The notes beneath the pieces are model-generated. The model searched no databases. It was not told the origin of the DNA and saw nothing but the letters and a program-made list of their open reading frames with translations. A stretch of 64,000 nucleotides of DNA from Hermatobates lingyangjiaoensis. Taxonomy: Eukaryota > Arthropoda > Insecta > Hemiptera > Hermatobatidae. The position numbers and the translations under genes are program-made. This document shows positions 48,838 to 60,240 of this stretch, one piece after another. Numbering within the stretch: position 1 is the stretch's first letter; every line of letters starts with the position of its first letter. Location of the stretch: NCBI GenBank assembly GCA_026182355.1, contig JAPFBL010000035.1:868001-932000 (forward strand). Direction: 5' to 3'.

Positions 48838-49650
48838 CTTTACTTTACTATAAGTAAAGTATAGTGATCGTGAAAAAATTCGATCTCAAGATTTTGACGG
48901 AATTACGGAACGACGGAAGTCGTTTTATGAGGTTTCTACGATGATGTCGGTGTGTGTGTGGGTGGGTGGGTGGGTGCGTGTGTTAGCATTGCTTGTTACC
49001 ACGCTACGGTCCAGAATCTTTGATGGATCAAGTTGATATTTTACACAAAAATGGGCCTCATAAAGAAGAAGATCCCTATTGTTTGGAAAGAATTATGCAT
49101 AATGGGAAAGTCACTTTTTTGGCCAAAAACCGTTTTTTTAAAAACATTGATTTCTCCTATGCTGATAACCCTACAGTTTTGAAATTTTGTCATTATCTTT
49201 GAAGTTACAAATGGAACAAACGAAAAATATATTCAGAATTTTAAAACAACAGGAAATATTTTTTTTTTAATAAAATGTAGAAATTTTGACATAAAATTCA
49301 ATCTAATACTTTGTGAGAGCGATACAAGCCATTCTGTTAGACGGATCACAATAAAACTATGCCTAAAAATAGAACATTATGTTTAGAATGAGTTGAGATA
49401 TGCTTTTTCAAAATTACATTCGCTAATGGGGCGTTACAGTACGATTTCTGTTTTCAGAAAATGATTTTTTAACGCAAAACGGCTCATTAAAAAATAATGA
49501 AAATTTGACCAAAAATGGAACAAAATATTAGCAATTTATAAAAAAAAATTCATGAAGTTTCAATTACGGAAAAGAGCAATAACGCTATAAAAACTGTTTC
49601 TTTATCCTAGACTAAGAGATCACCTGCTATACTTGTCGAATTTTTTATAT
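48838..49650 (+). repeat. Dispersed repeat R, near full length
   Basis: Begins at the palindrome ACTTTACTATAAGTAAAGT, then CGATCTCAAGATTTTGACGG, CGTTTTATGAGGTTTCTACG, the GTGGGTGGGTGGGTG run, TTTGATGGATCAAGTTGATA and the poly-T middle. No transposase. The frame at 48993-49202 lies inside the repeat and is not supported as a gene. Confidence 0.72.
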
Positions 49651-49659
49651 TTTTTTACA

Positions 49660-51665
49660 TTGTTTACATTGACTTAGAAATTTTTTGAGCAAATCCACTG
49701 AGATAAAATTAATATTTATAATGGAATAATTTAAATTGTTTATTGACTTATATGAGATGTAAGAGGAATAATATTGTGCAGGAAAATAATAACACTCACT
49801 CAGAAAAAATTGGTATATATGTTATTTGACAAAGGGGAAGGAAAATGATTTTATTAAATACTAAGAAGCTTATTATTATTATTATTATTATTTTTTTAAA
49901 GATTAAAATTCCCAGTATAATAATTCTATAAAAGGCCAAAAATATAAATGATAATTCATAATTGGAATCTTTCGTTGAGAGATTAATAAATGTAATTATC
50001 GTACATCTTTAATTAACAAAGCACCTTAAAATAACATTTTCTTCGCTGTTTAAGATGTTTTTCAGAGGAAAAAAGGGTATTTTCCTGTTTTAAATTTTAA
50101 CATTTTACTTTAATATTCAATGTAGAAGGATGTCAAGTAAACGATGTAAGAAATCTACTGGCTATTTGAACAATAGCCATGTTCTCTTGGAGGATACTAT
50201 TTCGTTTCAAGAAATGTTCACTTTGGTTTTTCAAAAATGTTATTACTGCTGTAGTTATACTAATGAAATTATTTGCAAATAATAAATTATTTGTGATGTA
50301 CAAAAATAAGCTTATAAATTGATATGTCCTTCAATCACTATCTGTACTACCTCAGGAATGAAAGGCTAATAATTATATCCCATTTAGATGTTTACGTTAT
50401 GCTTAAATGAGACGTTATGTTTTATATACTCAAGAAATTCGACATTAAGTTACTTATAGTAAAGTAGAGTGTAGGCCACTCCCGATTTTTTTTCATTGTT
50501 TACATTGACTTAGAAATTTTTTGAGTGAATCCACTGAGATAAAATTGATATTTATAAAGGAAAAAATTTAAATAGTTTATTGACTTTTATGAGATGTAAG
50601 AGGAATAATATTGTTACATGTAAAAAAATCACCGCCAATTAACATAAATAAATTACCTTTGTCTTCCATGGCATGATGGATTTGTCTCATAAAATGCTTT
50701 AATAAATCTATATATTGCACTCATGAGGAAAACTTAATATCAGTTACAATTACATTATAATTGTGAATGTAGTACCTTTCCATGATATTGAAATGTAATG
50801 AATGGACTCTTTCCTCAAGAAAGAGGACATATGTTTGTTGAGAAATATCCAGCTTTTTTTTACAATTCTAGTCTAATAGTTCATATTTATTATTTTCAAA
50901 AATTAGAATCTCCCAACTATAAAAGATTTAAATTATATTGAACAGCTGGCTTTGACTTCGATTTGAGTATGTAAACTGGCTAATTACTAATACATTTTTC
51001 TCAATATACATTCATAGCAAACTTAAACAGAGTACAGAAGTTAGGAAAAGGATACCACTCACTCAGAAAAAATTCGATTAAAATTCCCAGTATAATAATT
51101 CTATAAAAGACCAAAAATATAAATGATAATTCATAATTGGAATCTTTCGTTGAGAGATTAATAAATGTAATTATCGTACATCTTTAATTAACAAAGCACC
51201 TTAAAATAACATTTTCTTCGCTGTTTAAGATGTTTTTCAGAGGAAAAAAGGGTATTTTCCTGTTTTAAATTTTAACATTTTACTTTAATATTCAATGTAG
51301 AAGGATGTCAAGTAAACGATGTAAGAAATCCACTGGCTGTTTGAACGAAAGCCATTCTCTTGTAGGAGAATAAATCGTTTCAAGAAATGTTCACTTTGCT
51401 TTTTCAAAAATGTTATTACTGCTGTAGTTATACTAATGAAATTATTTGCAAATAATAAATTATTTGTGATGTACAAAAATAAGCTTATAAATTGATATGT
51501 CCTTCAATGACTATCTGTACTCTTTCAGGAATGAAAGACTAATAATCATATTCCATTTAGATGTTTACATTATGCTTAATTGAGACGTTATATATTATAT
51601 ACTCAAGAAATTTGATATTAAGTTACTTATAGTAAAGTTGAGTGAAGGCCACTCCAGATTTTTAA
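49660..51665. repeat. Tandem duplication, 0.84-kb and 1.16-kb units
   Basis: ACATTGACTTAGAAATTTTT occurs at 49668 and 50503. AATTCCCAGTATAATAATTC occurs near 49908 and 51078, followed by hundreds of nearly identical bases. The second unit has ~330 extra bases (about 50640-51050). Both units end in CTTATAGTAAAG...GGCCACTCC. The minus-strand frame 51285-51476 is in the duplicated part and is not a supported gene. Confidence 0.88.
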
Positions 51666-51669
51666 TGTA

Positions 51670-54600
51670 GCTATTACCATTTTGACAGTATAAAAAAATG
51701 TAAATAATTGATCTGATCCATCAGATATGTTATTATTAGGATTAAACTGAGACCCCGAAACTATACGAGTCTGACGACCTGTGAGCAGTACTACCATTGC
51801 GGCCCAATTGAGCTTCCCTTTATCGTTTTTAAATCATCTTCGGATTTTTATGTTATTATTGAACTTCAGAATTGTCCTTAAAGGGTTATCTCGTATTTTT
51901 ATTGATCATAGTTGATTTTAGCAGCTATAGATAAAGAAAATTGCTTTACTGAAATAAAATTAATGTCATTCATGACCTGATCTTATGTTTACTTTTTTAT
52001 CACTATAAAATATACATTTTTTAAAATAATATTATTTCTAAAATAAATAAAAATGTAATTTTAATAAATGATTAATCAGTAATTACGAAGATAAATAAAT
52101 GTTTTTTAAATTCATGGCATTTATTTTTAAACCAAAGTAAAATACCGTAGCATAGCATTTACCATATTTTACTGATTTAAAAAATGACAAATATATTATT
52201 TATTAATATCGTATGATCTAATTTTAACATTATAATTAAGAGAATTTTTTTAATATAATTTAATTTTTACACATTATAAAAAAATAGATAAAAATTGGTC
52301 TAACGACTGATTTAAGTTCATAAAATCGAGTCGTGTAAAATTCGAATTAAATATTACTGTCGTTTCAGAAAGCAAGACTTCAAATTGTTTTGAAAAGTTC
52401 GTTCATATTTTGAAAAATTTTACAAGCAACTTTAGTATTATCCACCGGCTAATTTATTAAATTTTTAATTAGATTTTATTTATGCATGTCAGGTTTTGTT
52501 TATGTTTTCCCTTAATTTTTGATTGGTTTGTGTTTTATCAATTAATGAACAAAAGTTATCTAAAGTATAAACGAGTAAAACATTTTTTTCGTAATTCAAC
52601 ATCAAAAGATTTTCAAATTGGATACAATGTTTTTCTAGAGAAATTGTTTTCCCGAGTTGTTACAACACACTCATTAGCTACTTCAAACTACTCCATTTTT
52701 TTTTTAACTTAACTTTCTTTTCTTTATAACTGATTCCATCATTTTCTTAGTTTAATTTTTCACATTTCACCCTGCTTTCTTTGAAACTTAAGCTGTCCTG
52801 ATTTAATCCTTTGTGTAGCTTGACAAGAATGTCTAATTTAATACCAGGTTTCTCAAGTTTCTATTTGACTCTGTTAGCGTTAACTTAAAATGTATATCAA
52901 ATTGCGAAATTAATGCCACTTCTAATGATTCCATTTTCTCCCATAAATATTGAACTTAAAGCAATTCATTGCAGGTGGTGAAATAGCTCAGGTTTCTCCC
53001 AAACCCCATATCATATAACATTATTACTATTATAATGATAAAATTGTCTATGTAATTATTATGCCTCAGATAAATAATTTCCTTCAAAATTAAAAATTCT
53101 TTTAAAAAGCAATTCAAAATTCAAAAAGAAAATTTAATTCTTATATTAATAAATGAAAATCTAAAAAAATCTACATTCAACTTCACTACAAGTAATGTAT
53201 TATGACACCTGTTAAATATTAATTTAATTTTGAATTTACTTATTTCAAAGAGACTGTGATATAGAAGTATTATATTTTGTGATAAAAGTATTATTGAACT
53301 CACAGAAAACAAATATAATTACAACATTTATTTTCATGTTGTTCTACCCATTATGTCAGTCATAACAAAAGATTGTTTTTGCACTAGTCTAATAAGTTAC
53401 TACATATAGGTTACTTAATCGTTGTCATTTTTAATATATGATTTAGTTTTTCAATAACTGAGTTTTTTCATTGTTTAAATTGAAATATTCTATTAAGGCA
53501 ATACATCATATAAAATTTTACCTTGGATAATCACAGCTTTTTTTTTAAGTAAGATCAGAATTTGTAAAAATACATAATAGGCAATAAAATGGATTAGTAT
53601 ATGGCATATTGCCCAAAAACCATTGAGTTCTTTTGCACTATAATCGTTATTTAGGCAAATATAAAATTATTCATCATTCGTCCGTCCTGAGCAAGTCCAC
53701 ATACTCTTAAATACATTCTAATCCAATGAAAGAAACTTTAGAAAAGGACTTATCTGATGTGTGTGTGTGTGTGTGTCTGTATATCTGTAATTCAATATCT
53801 GCCGAAATTATTAAGGACTTGGTGATACGCAGTTTGGTCGTTCTTGTCAAACGGGATATATAATAACGAATATAACCGAAACAATTCAAATCGAGAAATC
53901 AAATTCATAAAGCAGAGCAGACTTGTTGATTTTTAAGGTTTCTTTTTATTTTTTTCAATAATAAACAGATGGCAGTTTGATTTGGCGCTGCTAAACGAGC
54001 CAGCTCTATTTAATTATCTGATCAGATCTGTTATTGATCAGGCTTCAATTTGGGCTTTAAATTCAGCCTACTTAAAATAAGAAATAATTTTTATGATCAA
54101 CTGAATCAAACTGGGTTGCTACATAAACGATTTGTTGTCTATGTAAGTATATTGGTCCATATAGTAATTGATTAGATTTCAGTCAAACATAATTGCCCTT
54201 GGCTTCAATTATGTATTCACTTACTTTAGTTTTGATGGGCTAACTTTATACTAATTTCAGATAATCAATTAGAATAACAAAACTATTAACTTTTCGGCAA
54301 GCAAACAGTGCTGTCCGCCTGTTTATTGTTATTTGCTACTGCTTGAAGAGCTATTTCATAACCTCCTTGATCAAAATTTGTTGATAGGTATGAATACATA
54401 TTTATCAGTTTGTTTTTAGCTTATAGACTTAAAATATGGTGCAAAGAGGGAAAAATCTATTGTGGGGAATCTAGTCTCCCCTGTACAGCTACCCCCGTAA
54501 TGCACACTACGCGCTAGTCTCTTAATAAATAATTTATTCATTCATTCTTTCTTTTAATTTTTTGATTCAGTGTAATAAAGAAATACTTCATTGATAATAG

Positions 54601-55765
54601 CATTGATCATTGAAGTTGTAAGCGTAATGGAATAAAACTGTTAGAGCATGTTTTTAAACTTTCTAAAGATATTTCATTATTTTCTAAGTATATATTAAAA
54701 CACGACTTCTATACATATATAGATAAATACTCCACGTAATTATAATACGTTTACTTAGTCTCATAAAAAAAATTCCATCGAAGAGCACCTCTATTAAAAA
54801 ACTTTTCAAAGCAATTTGATTCTTTTACTTTCAATAAAAAACTTGTTTACGAGATACTTTGTTCCGACGGAAACTGGAAAACTGTTTTCATCTCAGCCTT
54901 TGCAACTTCATTCACGTTTCAACTTTATCTTTCATCTAGTAGGAAATGTTTTCTATTGAAATAGTCATTTATTTTCTGAAGTTATATTCATTGGCAGAAT
55001 GCAGTAATATAGTTTCATATATTATTTAAATAACTAGAGACCTTGATATCTGCATCATAAATGTGGACGCTTTTATTTTATGATTTATTTTATTTATACT
55101 TCAAATTCTACTTCACAATCAACTCCTTCCATAAACCATTTTTATTTCATTTTCTGCTTAAACTCAGACTCAGATGAACGGAAGGGTTCCGGAAATTACG
55201 ACAAAGAATAATTATATTAAGGAGAGTGATATTTGTATATTGTAATTACTTCTTTGATGAAACCATGATTACCTTTTATATACTCGTTATAAATATATGT
55301 ACACGTATATATTTTACTACACTGCAAAACTAAGACAAACAATAGATTCATATAATGGTAATCTAGAATCAATTAAACCGAAACGTAACTAATGATAGTA
55401 GTTTTCCTAACTCCAGCTTCAACTACCACAATATTATCTATGCATCCATTCCACTACCGATATGTACCCATACATTCAATCGGAAGGAAATGGGAATATC
55501 TCCAAGACCATTTCATTGTTTATCTCGAAAGGAGAGTCCAAGCTCTTTTACTCTGTCATCCTCTCTCTCTCGGAAAATCATTTCTTCTGTATGATAACTC
55601 TCTGTGATTTCATTATATTTAGTTCATTGAAAGTTTTTCCATATCGACTATAATACATATACTTAAAGAATGAAAAAACGATGCTAAATAGACCACTAAA
55701 GTTCAATATAAACAAAGATACATAGATAAATGTAAACACAGTCCTAAGCCTCTATTTTTCGGTTT
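51670..55765. other. AT-rich non-coding stretch
   Basis: No foldback, no ribozyme core and no convincing coding segment; a short (GT)n at 53759-53775. It is the quietest part of the cyclase intron. Confidence 0.5.
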
Positions 55766-55769
55766 GAAC

Positions 55770-55990
55770 TATATATTAGTAAAAGTTGGGGCAGTACTTC
55801 TTGAATACATACATTTAAAAACTAGATGTCTCATTCCTCTTGATTTAACTTCGTCGAATATTTTTCTAAATTTCAAAATCTTTTCTTCAATTCAGAGTTC
55901 AACTTAAAAATTAAATCACCATATTTCTTTGAATTCTTATTGAACTTGTTTCGGTGTTACATCCACCATCTTCACGTGGATGAAAAAAAG
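55770..55990. repeat. PLE-like unit, family E
   Basis: Starts at the reverse of the YTN junction (TATTAGTAAAAGTTGGGGCA). Shares CTTGATTTAACTTCGTCGAA and GTTCAACTTAAAAATTAA with 60263-60375. A minus-strand hammerhead-like core at about 55945-55976 reads GTGAAGA (C3 changed), T, GGTG/CACC, GAAA. Confidence 0.6.
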
Positions 55991-55994
55991 AAAC

Positions 55995-56920
55995 AATTAA
56001 AACTATACATAACAAAATTAATCTAAATACCTAAAATCACATTACAATAATAAACAATAAATGAACAGCCTATGAACACGACAGGTAAACCTACATGTTA
56101 ACCTACACTTTTGTTAACCTACCTGTCCTGTTCAGGTAGTCTTATGGTGGCTGAGTTAACTTCAGACAAAAATTTTGCGGACAAACCGACAGAAATTTTT
56201 CTGAGGGTGGATTCGATTTCTCTAATGTATGAAACGTAAAGAAAACTTGAAATAAGTCAGTTCTAAGAAATGTACAGACATTCTTTTATTTATATAGATA
56301 TGCATTTTTTGGAGTGTCAACAACCTTTTTGTTTTATACCTACCCACTAACAAACAATTAGGCAAAATCAAAAAACAGAAAGTCTGTGAAGAAACTCAAA
56401 AAATGTAAATTTGTGTAAATCACGAGATAGATTTTTTTTTATGATTACTATTGTATATAGTATTATAGTCAAGTAAAAACATCTAAACTAACAAAATAAC
56501 TTGAGTTACAATCCAAGATATAATATGACATCTAATTGTGTGGTGAAAAAGACATCAGGGGAAAGAGAACGGTAGTACTTATGAAATTGGGCAAAGCTGG
56601 ATTTCTGTTCCACTGGGATGCGCTTTCCTACTGAAGATAGCTATACGTTTTCCTTAAGTATTTGATCTCTATTTCATAGAATTTGTTTGATGTATAATTT
56701 CTCCTTGAAATATTTTCCAAATAATGCAGGATAGTTTTACAATGATGAAGATATTTATCTGTTTGGCCTACACAAGAGTCATTACCTTGTCAAGGTATCC
56801 TTTAGAGTTATTCCAAAAGGCTTATCACTTTTTTCAATTCATCCATTAATTAGTTATAATTTCTTTTCAAATAAATTATTATATATCACCTGTGTTTATA
56901 CATATTTTTGAACGTATACA
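55995..56920. other. AT-rich non-coding stretch
   Basis: Short internal repeats of AACCTACATGTTAACCTAC at 56085-56130; no gene. Confidence 0.5.
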
Positions 56921-56964
56921 TATATATATATATGATCAAACCACAATAAGAAATGGGAAAACAA

Positions 56965-57007
56965 GACTAAGATCTTTCAACCGTAACAAGCGGTCTTCGT
57001 CAGAGTC
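56965..57007 (-). ncRNA. Hammerhead-like motif, family C, intact (mirror)
   Basis: Exact mirror of the plus-strand motif. It lies on the sense strand of the cyclase intron. Confidence 0.75.
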
Positions 57008-57037
57008 AAAAACCCAACTGGCAGCAGTTGGGTTTTT

Positions 57038-57080
57038 GACTCTGACGAAGACCGCTTGTTACGGTTGAAAGATCTTAGTC
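57038..57080 (+). ncRNA. Hammerhead-like motif, family C, intact
   Basis: GACT (57038-57041)/AGTC (57077-57080); CTGACGA (57042-57048); extra A; GACCG/CGGTT; GAAA (57067-57070); AGATCT; T57076 at the cleavage position. Confidence 0.75.
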
Positions 57081-57143
57081 TTGTTTTCCCATTTCTTATT
57101 GTGGTTTGATCATTGATTGTTGTTTCACGTGTTTATGTGAAAT

Positions 57144-57184
<41 letters not shown>

Positions 57185-57193
<9 letters not shown>

Positions 57194-57318
57194 AAATAAA
57201 TTCAAAACGAAGGAAACACACAGAAAGACACAGACATAACTCACATCGATATTTCGACCATCGTCGTCATCAGGAGGTGTGAAGAGCGAAGAGTCCCGCA
57301 AGAAGGCAGGGCGGTGAC
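57185..57318 (-). mobile_element. PLE 3' leader, family D
   Basis: Nearly identical to 20260-20403. It abuts a plus-strand family A leader at about 57320. Confidence 0.78.
57240..57276 (-). ncRNA. Hammerhead-like motif, family D, intact CTGATGA
   Basis: CTC/GAG, CTGATGA (57267-57273), extra C, GAC/GTC, GAAA (57252-57255), T, GAG. Sense strand of the cyclase intron. Confidence 0.65.
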
Positions 57319-57321
57319 TAG

Positions 57322-57480
57322 TCTGTTGGTCTCCAAACGTCGCTTTACAAGTGCGCTTGGTGTCCCTATCTCAACTCTCCTGAAGGCGGTTCAACCGAAA
57401 ATTAGAAATAGTAAGTGTGTTCTGTGTTTGTGATTCATCGTGAAACGTCTGTTGTCCTTTTGGATCGTTTTCCTGTTTAA
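57322..57480 (+). mobile_element. PLE 3' leader, family A
   Basis: TTGGTCTCCAAACGTCGCTT, TGCGCTTGGTGTCCCTATCT, motif at 57376-57408 (CTGAAGG: A9 mutated), then GTAAGTGTGTTCTGTG and (TA)n. Very close to 60100-60240. Confidence 0.75.
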
Positions 57481-57584
57481 TATATATATATTCACTGATA
57501 AAACGAAATACGATCCAAACTGGACACAATACGAGTTTGAGATTAACAAAGAGCAACACACAAAGTAGGGAAACACACTTACAG

Positions 57585-57617
57585 ACTCAAATTTTCGGGT
57601 AATCCGTCTTCAGGAGA
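57585..57617 (-). ncRNA. Hammerhead-like motif, family A, intact core
   Basis: TCTC, CTGAAGA (57607-57613), extra C, stem II GG/CC (GGATTACCC), GAAA (57593-57596), ATT, T, GAGT. Confidence 0.65.
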
Positions 57618-57950
57618 GAAGAGAATGGGAGACCAAGCACGTTGTAGACGCAACGGCAAGTAACCAACCCGGCAACCGCCAGTGCTGTCAACCGTACCCG
57701 GTCTTAAAGTATAGAATTAGGAGAAGATATAAACAGAAATTCAGATAAGCAGTACTGGTTGGGTAAAACTATAAATAGGTGAAAAATTATAAGCAATATA
57801 ATATAAAAACAAACTATAAAACACAAAAATAATGATAGAGAAAAGAAGAAAAAAATAAATAAATAAATAAAAATAAATACAATACAAAAAACTTGCATTG
57901 GTTGTTTTAGTAAATAAAAGATAGAGACTGAATAAAAGGGTAAGTATGGG

Positions 57951-57983
57951 AATCCTGAAGACGGATTACCCGAAAATTTGAGT
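57951..57983 (+). ncRNA. Hammerhead-like motif, family A, weak stem I
   Basis: CTGAAGA (57955-57961), extra C, GGATTACCC, GAAA (57972-57975), ATT, T, GAGT. Upstream AATC gives only two adjacent stem I pairs. Confidence 0.55.
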
Positions 57984-58121
57984 CTGTAAGTGTGTTTCCC
58001 TACTTTGTGTGTTGCTCTTTGTTAATCTCGAATTGGTATATATATATATATATAAATATATATTTAATATTTTAATTTTTTATGTTGTTATTATGTTTTA
58101 ATTCGTTTTTTACTTTTTAAT

Positions 58122-58310
58122 TTGGGTTTTCACTTCCTTCCCCTCCCTTCTCGCTGGGTGGTTGTAGTGGGGGTACTGACTAACTGTTGTGCTGCTACTG
58201 TTCGTGTTCAGTCGCCGCACTGCCTTCCTGCGGGACTCTGGTCGAAATATAGAAGTGAGTTATTCCTGTATCCTTCTGTGTGCCACCTTTTTTTAATTGG
58301 TTTATTTATA
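58122..58310 (+). mobile_element. PLE 3' leader, family D, ribozyme 5' half deleted
   Basis: CTGCCTTCCTGCGGGACTCT is followed directly by GGTCGAAATATAGAAGTGAG. Compared with 57240-57318 about 28 bases including CTGATGA are missing. The open frame here belongs to this leader, not to a gene. Confidence 0.7.
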
Positions 58311-58599
58311 TATGAAGTTTAAACTACAATTGAAAATGGAAAAAATAGTAATAAATAATAATACTTGATGAAACAATTTTACATGAATTAACAAACATCA
58401 ATAAAAAAATGTTGAAAAAATTTTACGTATCGTCCGTAAACGGCTTTAGGAAACGATGCAATCTCTGTTTGGGGCAAGATGGTAAACATTTTAAACAGTT
58501 GCCATGAAATTGCTTCTTATTTACCATTATTTGCTCACCATTTTTTTTAAGAGGGACTAACAAAGTCAGCCTTCCAATGCTGATTCCTCTTTCTTTGAT

Positions 58600-58832
58600 T
58601 TTACATTGGAAGTCCTAAATTTGTCCTAACTGAAATGTATTTAGTTAGGGATCTTTAACAAGCACCTGACATCGTAAAGGCTAGGAACAGACGGTTTAAC
58701 CTACTCTCCAAAGGACGTCGAGATCAGATTTATTCACTTTCTTCGTAAATAAATCGAGGGCCAGAGTGGGTATCGAACCCCAGATCTATCAGTTCAAAGG
58801 CGAGCATGTTACCACTGAGCTAACCTGGCCCC
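58600..58832 (-). mobile_element. tRNA-derived SINE
   Basis: The reverse strand starts with a tRNA-like head (58758-58831: perfect 7-bp acceptor GGGCCAG/CTGGCCC, A box TTAGCTCAGTGGTAACATG, B box GGTTCGATACC). It then runs into a body with GACGTCCTTTGGAGAG, TGTCAGGTGCTTGTTAAAGA and TCCCTAACTAAAT. D and T stems are broken, so it is not a working tRNA gene. The body recurs at 63890-64000. The AAAGATCCCTA core resembles, from memory, conserved central domains of old metazoan SINEs. Confidence 0.78.
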
Positions 58833-58839
58833 TTATTTG

Positions 58840-59685
58840 CCCGCTTACAGTTTCCTGTTTATTATAATTCATGACAATTAATGCATAACATCATTAGGAC
58901 TGTTAATTTTTATAGAGCTTTTTCTTTTAAAAGGAGCTTCAAGCACTAGTCAAGGTGTAATTTAAAACAATATAAAACACAGTCAAAAATTTTTCATAAA
59001 TATTAATTTTTACTTACTATTTAAGTCTAAGTTTATTTAATAAAAAAATGTTCATCAATTTTTTATTCCTTTACAGTTGACTTCCTTTTTTTCTTTTTTC
59101 TTTTTTTTGGAATGGAATGGAATTTATGATTTCATTTGTTTTAGACAGTTTCTCGCTAATTAGTAGAACATTAAGAAGAAATTAAAATTTAATTAAAAAA
59201 AATGCCTCTTGACTGAACAGAGAAAAAAAGAAAAAAATGAGGAGGAAACGGACAAAGGAAAGAAACTTCCAGGAGAATATTGAACTTCAGAGAAAGGGGG
59301 AAGAATAAATGGTATGATGCTCAGAGACTGGAGTTTAGAGAGTACATTGTTAATGAATCAGTAACGTCCAGGAATTTGGAACTCCTTTCATAATACTTAA
59401 AACACAGACATACAAACACATATAATTATATTAAAATCACGAAAACGTTGGCTCAAACGGACTTTATAAACTCATAACGCACATACACACATGACAAAAC
59501 TAAACGCTTACTAAGTTTATAATTTCCAGGATCGTGATTCCATGTCAAGGAATAAAAAGAAAGAAGTATTGGGAAAGATCAGTTAAAAACAAATATATGT
59601 GAAGTTATGACAAAATGTAACAAAAATTGAACTAGTGGCATGCTAGACAATTTTTAGGAAATTGTTAATCCAATTGAAATTGTTA
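58840..59685. other. AT-rich non-coding stretch
   Basis: No gene; poly-T/poly-A and purine-rich runs (59220-59310). Confidence 0.5.
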
Positions 59686-59687
59686 TT

Positions 59688-59780
59688 CCAATCACCTCGG
59701 ATGCGCGGAAGATGATCGATGAGGCACATATCTGGTCGTTTAATGCGCGTTGTAAACCAGGTTTGAATTTAAAAAGATAG
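59688..59780 (+). pseudogene. PLE endonuclease C-terminal remnant
   Basis: PITSDARKMIDEAHIWSFNA then RCKPGLNLKR and TAG. Same C-terminal block as at 37.2 kb (EAHIW.. NA....PGLNLKR). 5'-truncated; the 3' leader follows to 60240. Confidence 0.82.
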
Positions 59781-60240
59781 AGCTTTTCTGAATGGCTAGA
59801 GATTAGTTTACCTTTGACTATTATTTTTTGATGATTATCTTTTTATTTTTATCTTAAATTATTATTTATACAACTTTATTCCAATAATCCCCATCATTAT
59901 TATTATTTAAGCATTTATTATTTATATTCCTGGATTTTATTTTGTTTAAGCTATTTTCCTCTTATTTTCTTCATTATTATCTTTTAAGTTTTTATTAATT
60001 ATATTTCCTAATTTTCTTCATTTTCACTTTCATTTTCTTAGCTTATTCTTAGTTAATTTTTCTTACCTCACTTGAACCGGGCAGACGTGTGACAACACTG
60101 TTGGTCTCCAATCGTTCCTTCACAAGTGTGCTTGGTGTCCCTATCTCAACTCTCCTGATGACGGTTCAACCGAAAATTAGAGACAGTAAGTGTGTTTGTT
60201 CCTTAGTTCTGTGTTTTTGATTCATCGTGAAACGTATATA
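59781..60240 (+). mobile_element. PLE 3' leader, family A
   Basis: T-rich leader, then GTTGGTCTCCAATCGTTCCT, TGCTTGGTGTCCCTATCTCA, the motif and AGTAAGTGTGTTTGTTCC. Directly continuous with the nuclease remnant, the second physical link of family A ribozymes to a GIY-YIG gene. Confidence 0.82.
60151..60183 (+). ncRNA. Hammerhead-like motif, family A, intact CTGATGA
   Basis: TCTC (60151-60154)/GAGA (60180-60183); CTGATGA (60155-60161); extra C; GGTTCAACC; GAAA (60172-60175); AATT; A60179. The most canonical copy in the window. Confidence 0.75.

Larger units (their letters stand above)
56934..57111. repeat. Near-perfect 178-bp palindrome with two intact ribozyme motifs
   Basis: Arms run from GATCAAACCACAATAAGAAA inward to CCAACTGGCAGCAGTTGG at the centre, with essentially no mismatches. 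Flanked by (TA)n left, and right by ATTGATTGTTGTTTCACGTG then (TA)n (57147-57188). The best-preserved family C foldback. Confidence 0.93.
57497..58035. repeat. Inverted pair of family A leaders
   Basis: 57533-57614 mirrors 57953-58035 (TTAACAAAGAGCAACACACA / TGTGTGTTGCTCTTTGTTAA). The spacer includes a GC-richer PLE leader part (57620-57710) and an A-rich tract with (AAAT)n at 57853-57878. Confidence 0.82.

Noticed and set aside
5433..57111. Repeated hairpins as a CRISPR-like array or bacterial attenuators
   Set aside because: Units are dispersed palindromes in TA repeats with eukaryotic introns around them; no regular spacing or spacers.
57371..57576. Two overlapping minus-strand frames as genes
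   Set aside because: They lie inside family A PLE leaders and have no protein resemblance.
58758..58831. Functional tRNA gene
   Set aside because: The acceptor pairs perfectly, but D and T stems do not, and the sequence continues into a SINE body found elsewhere in the window.
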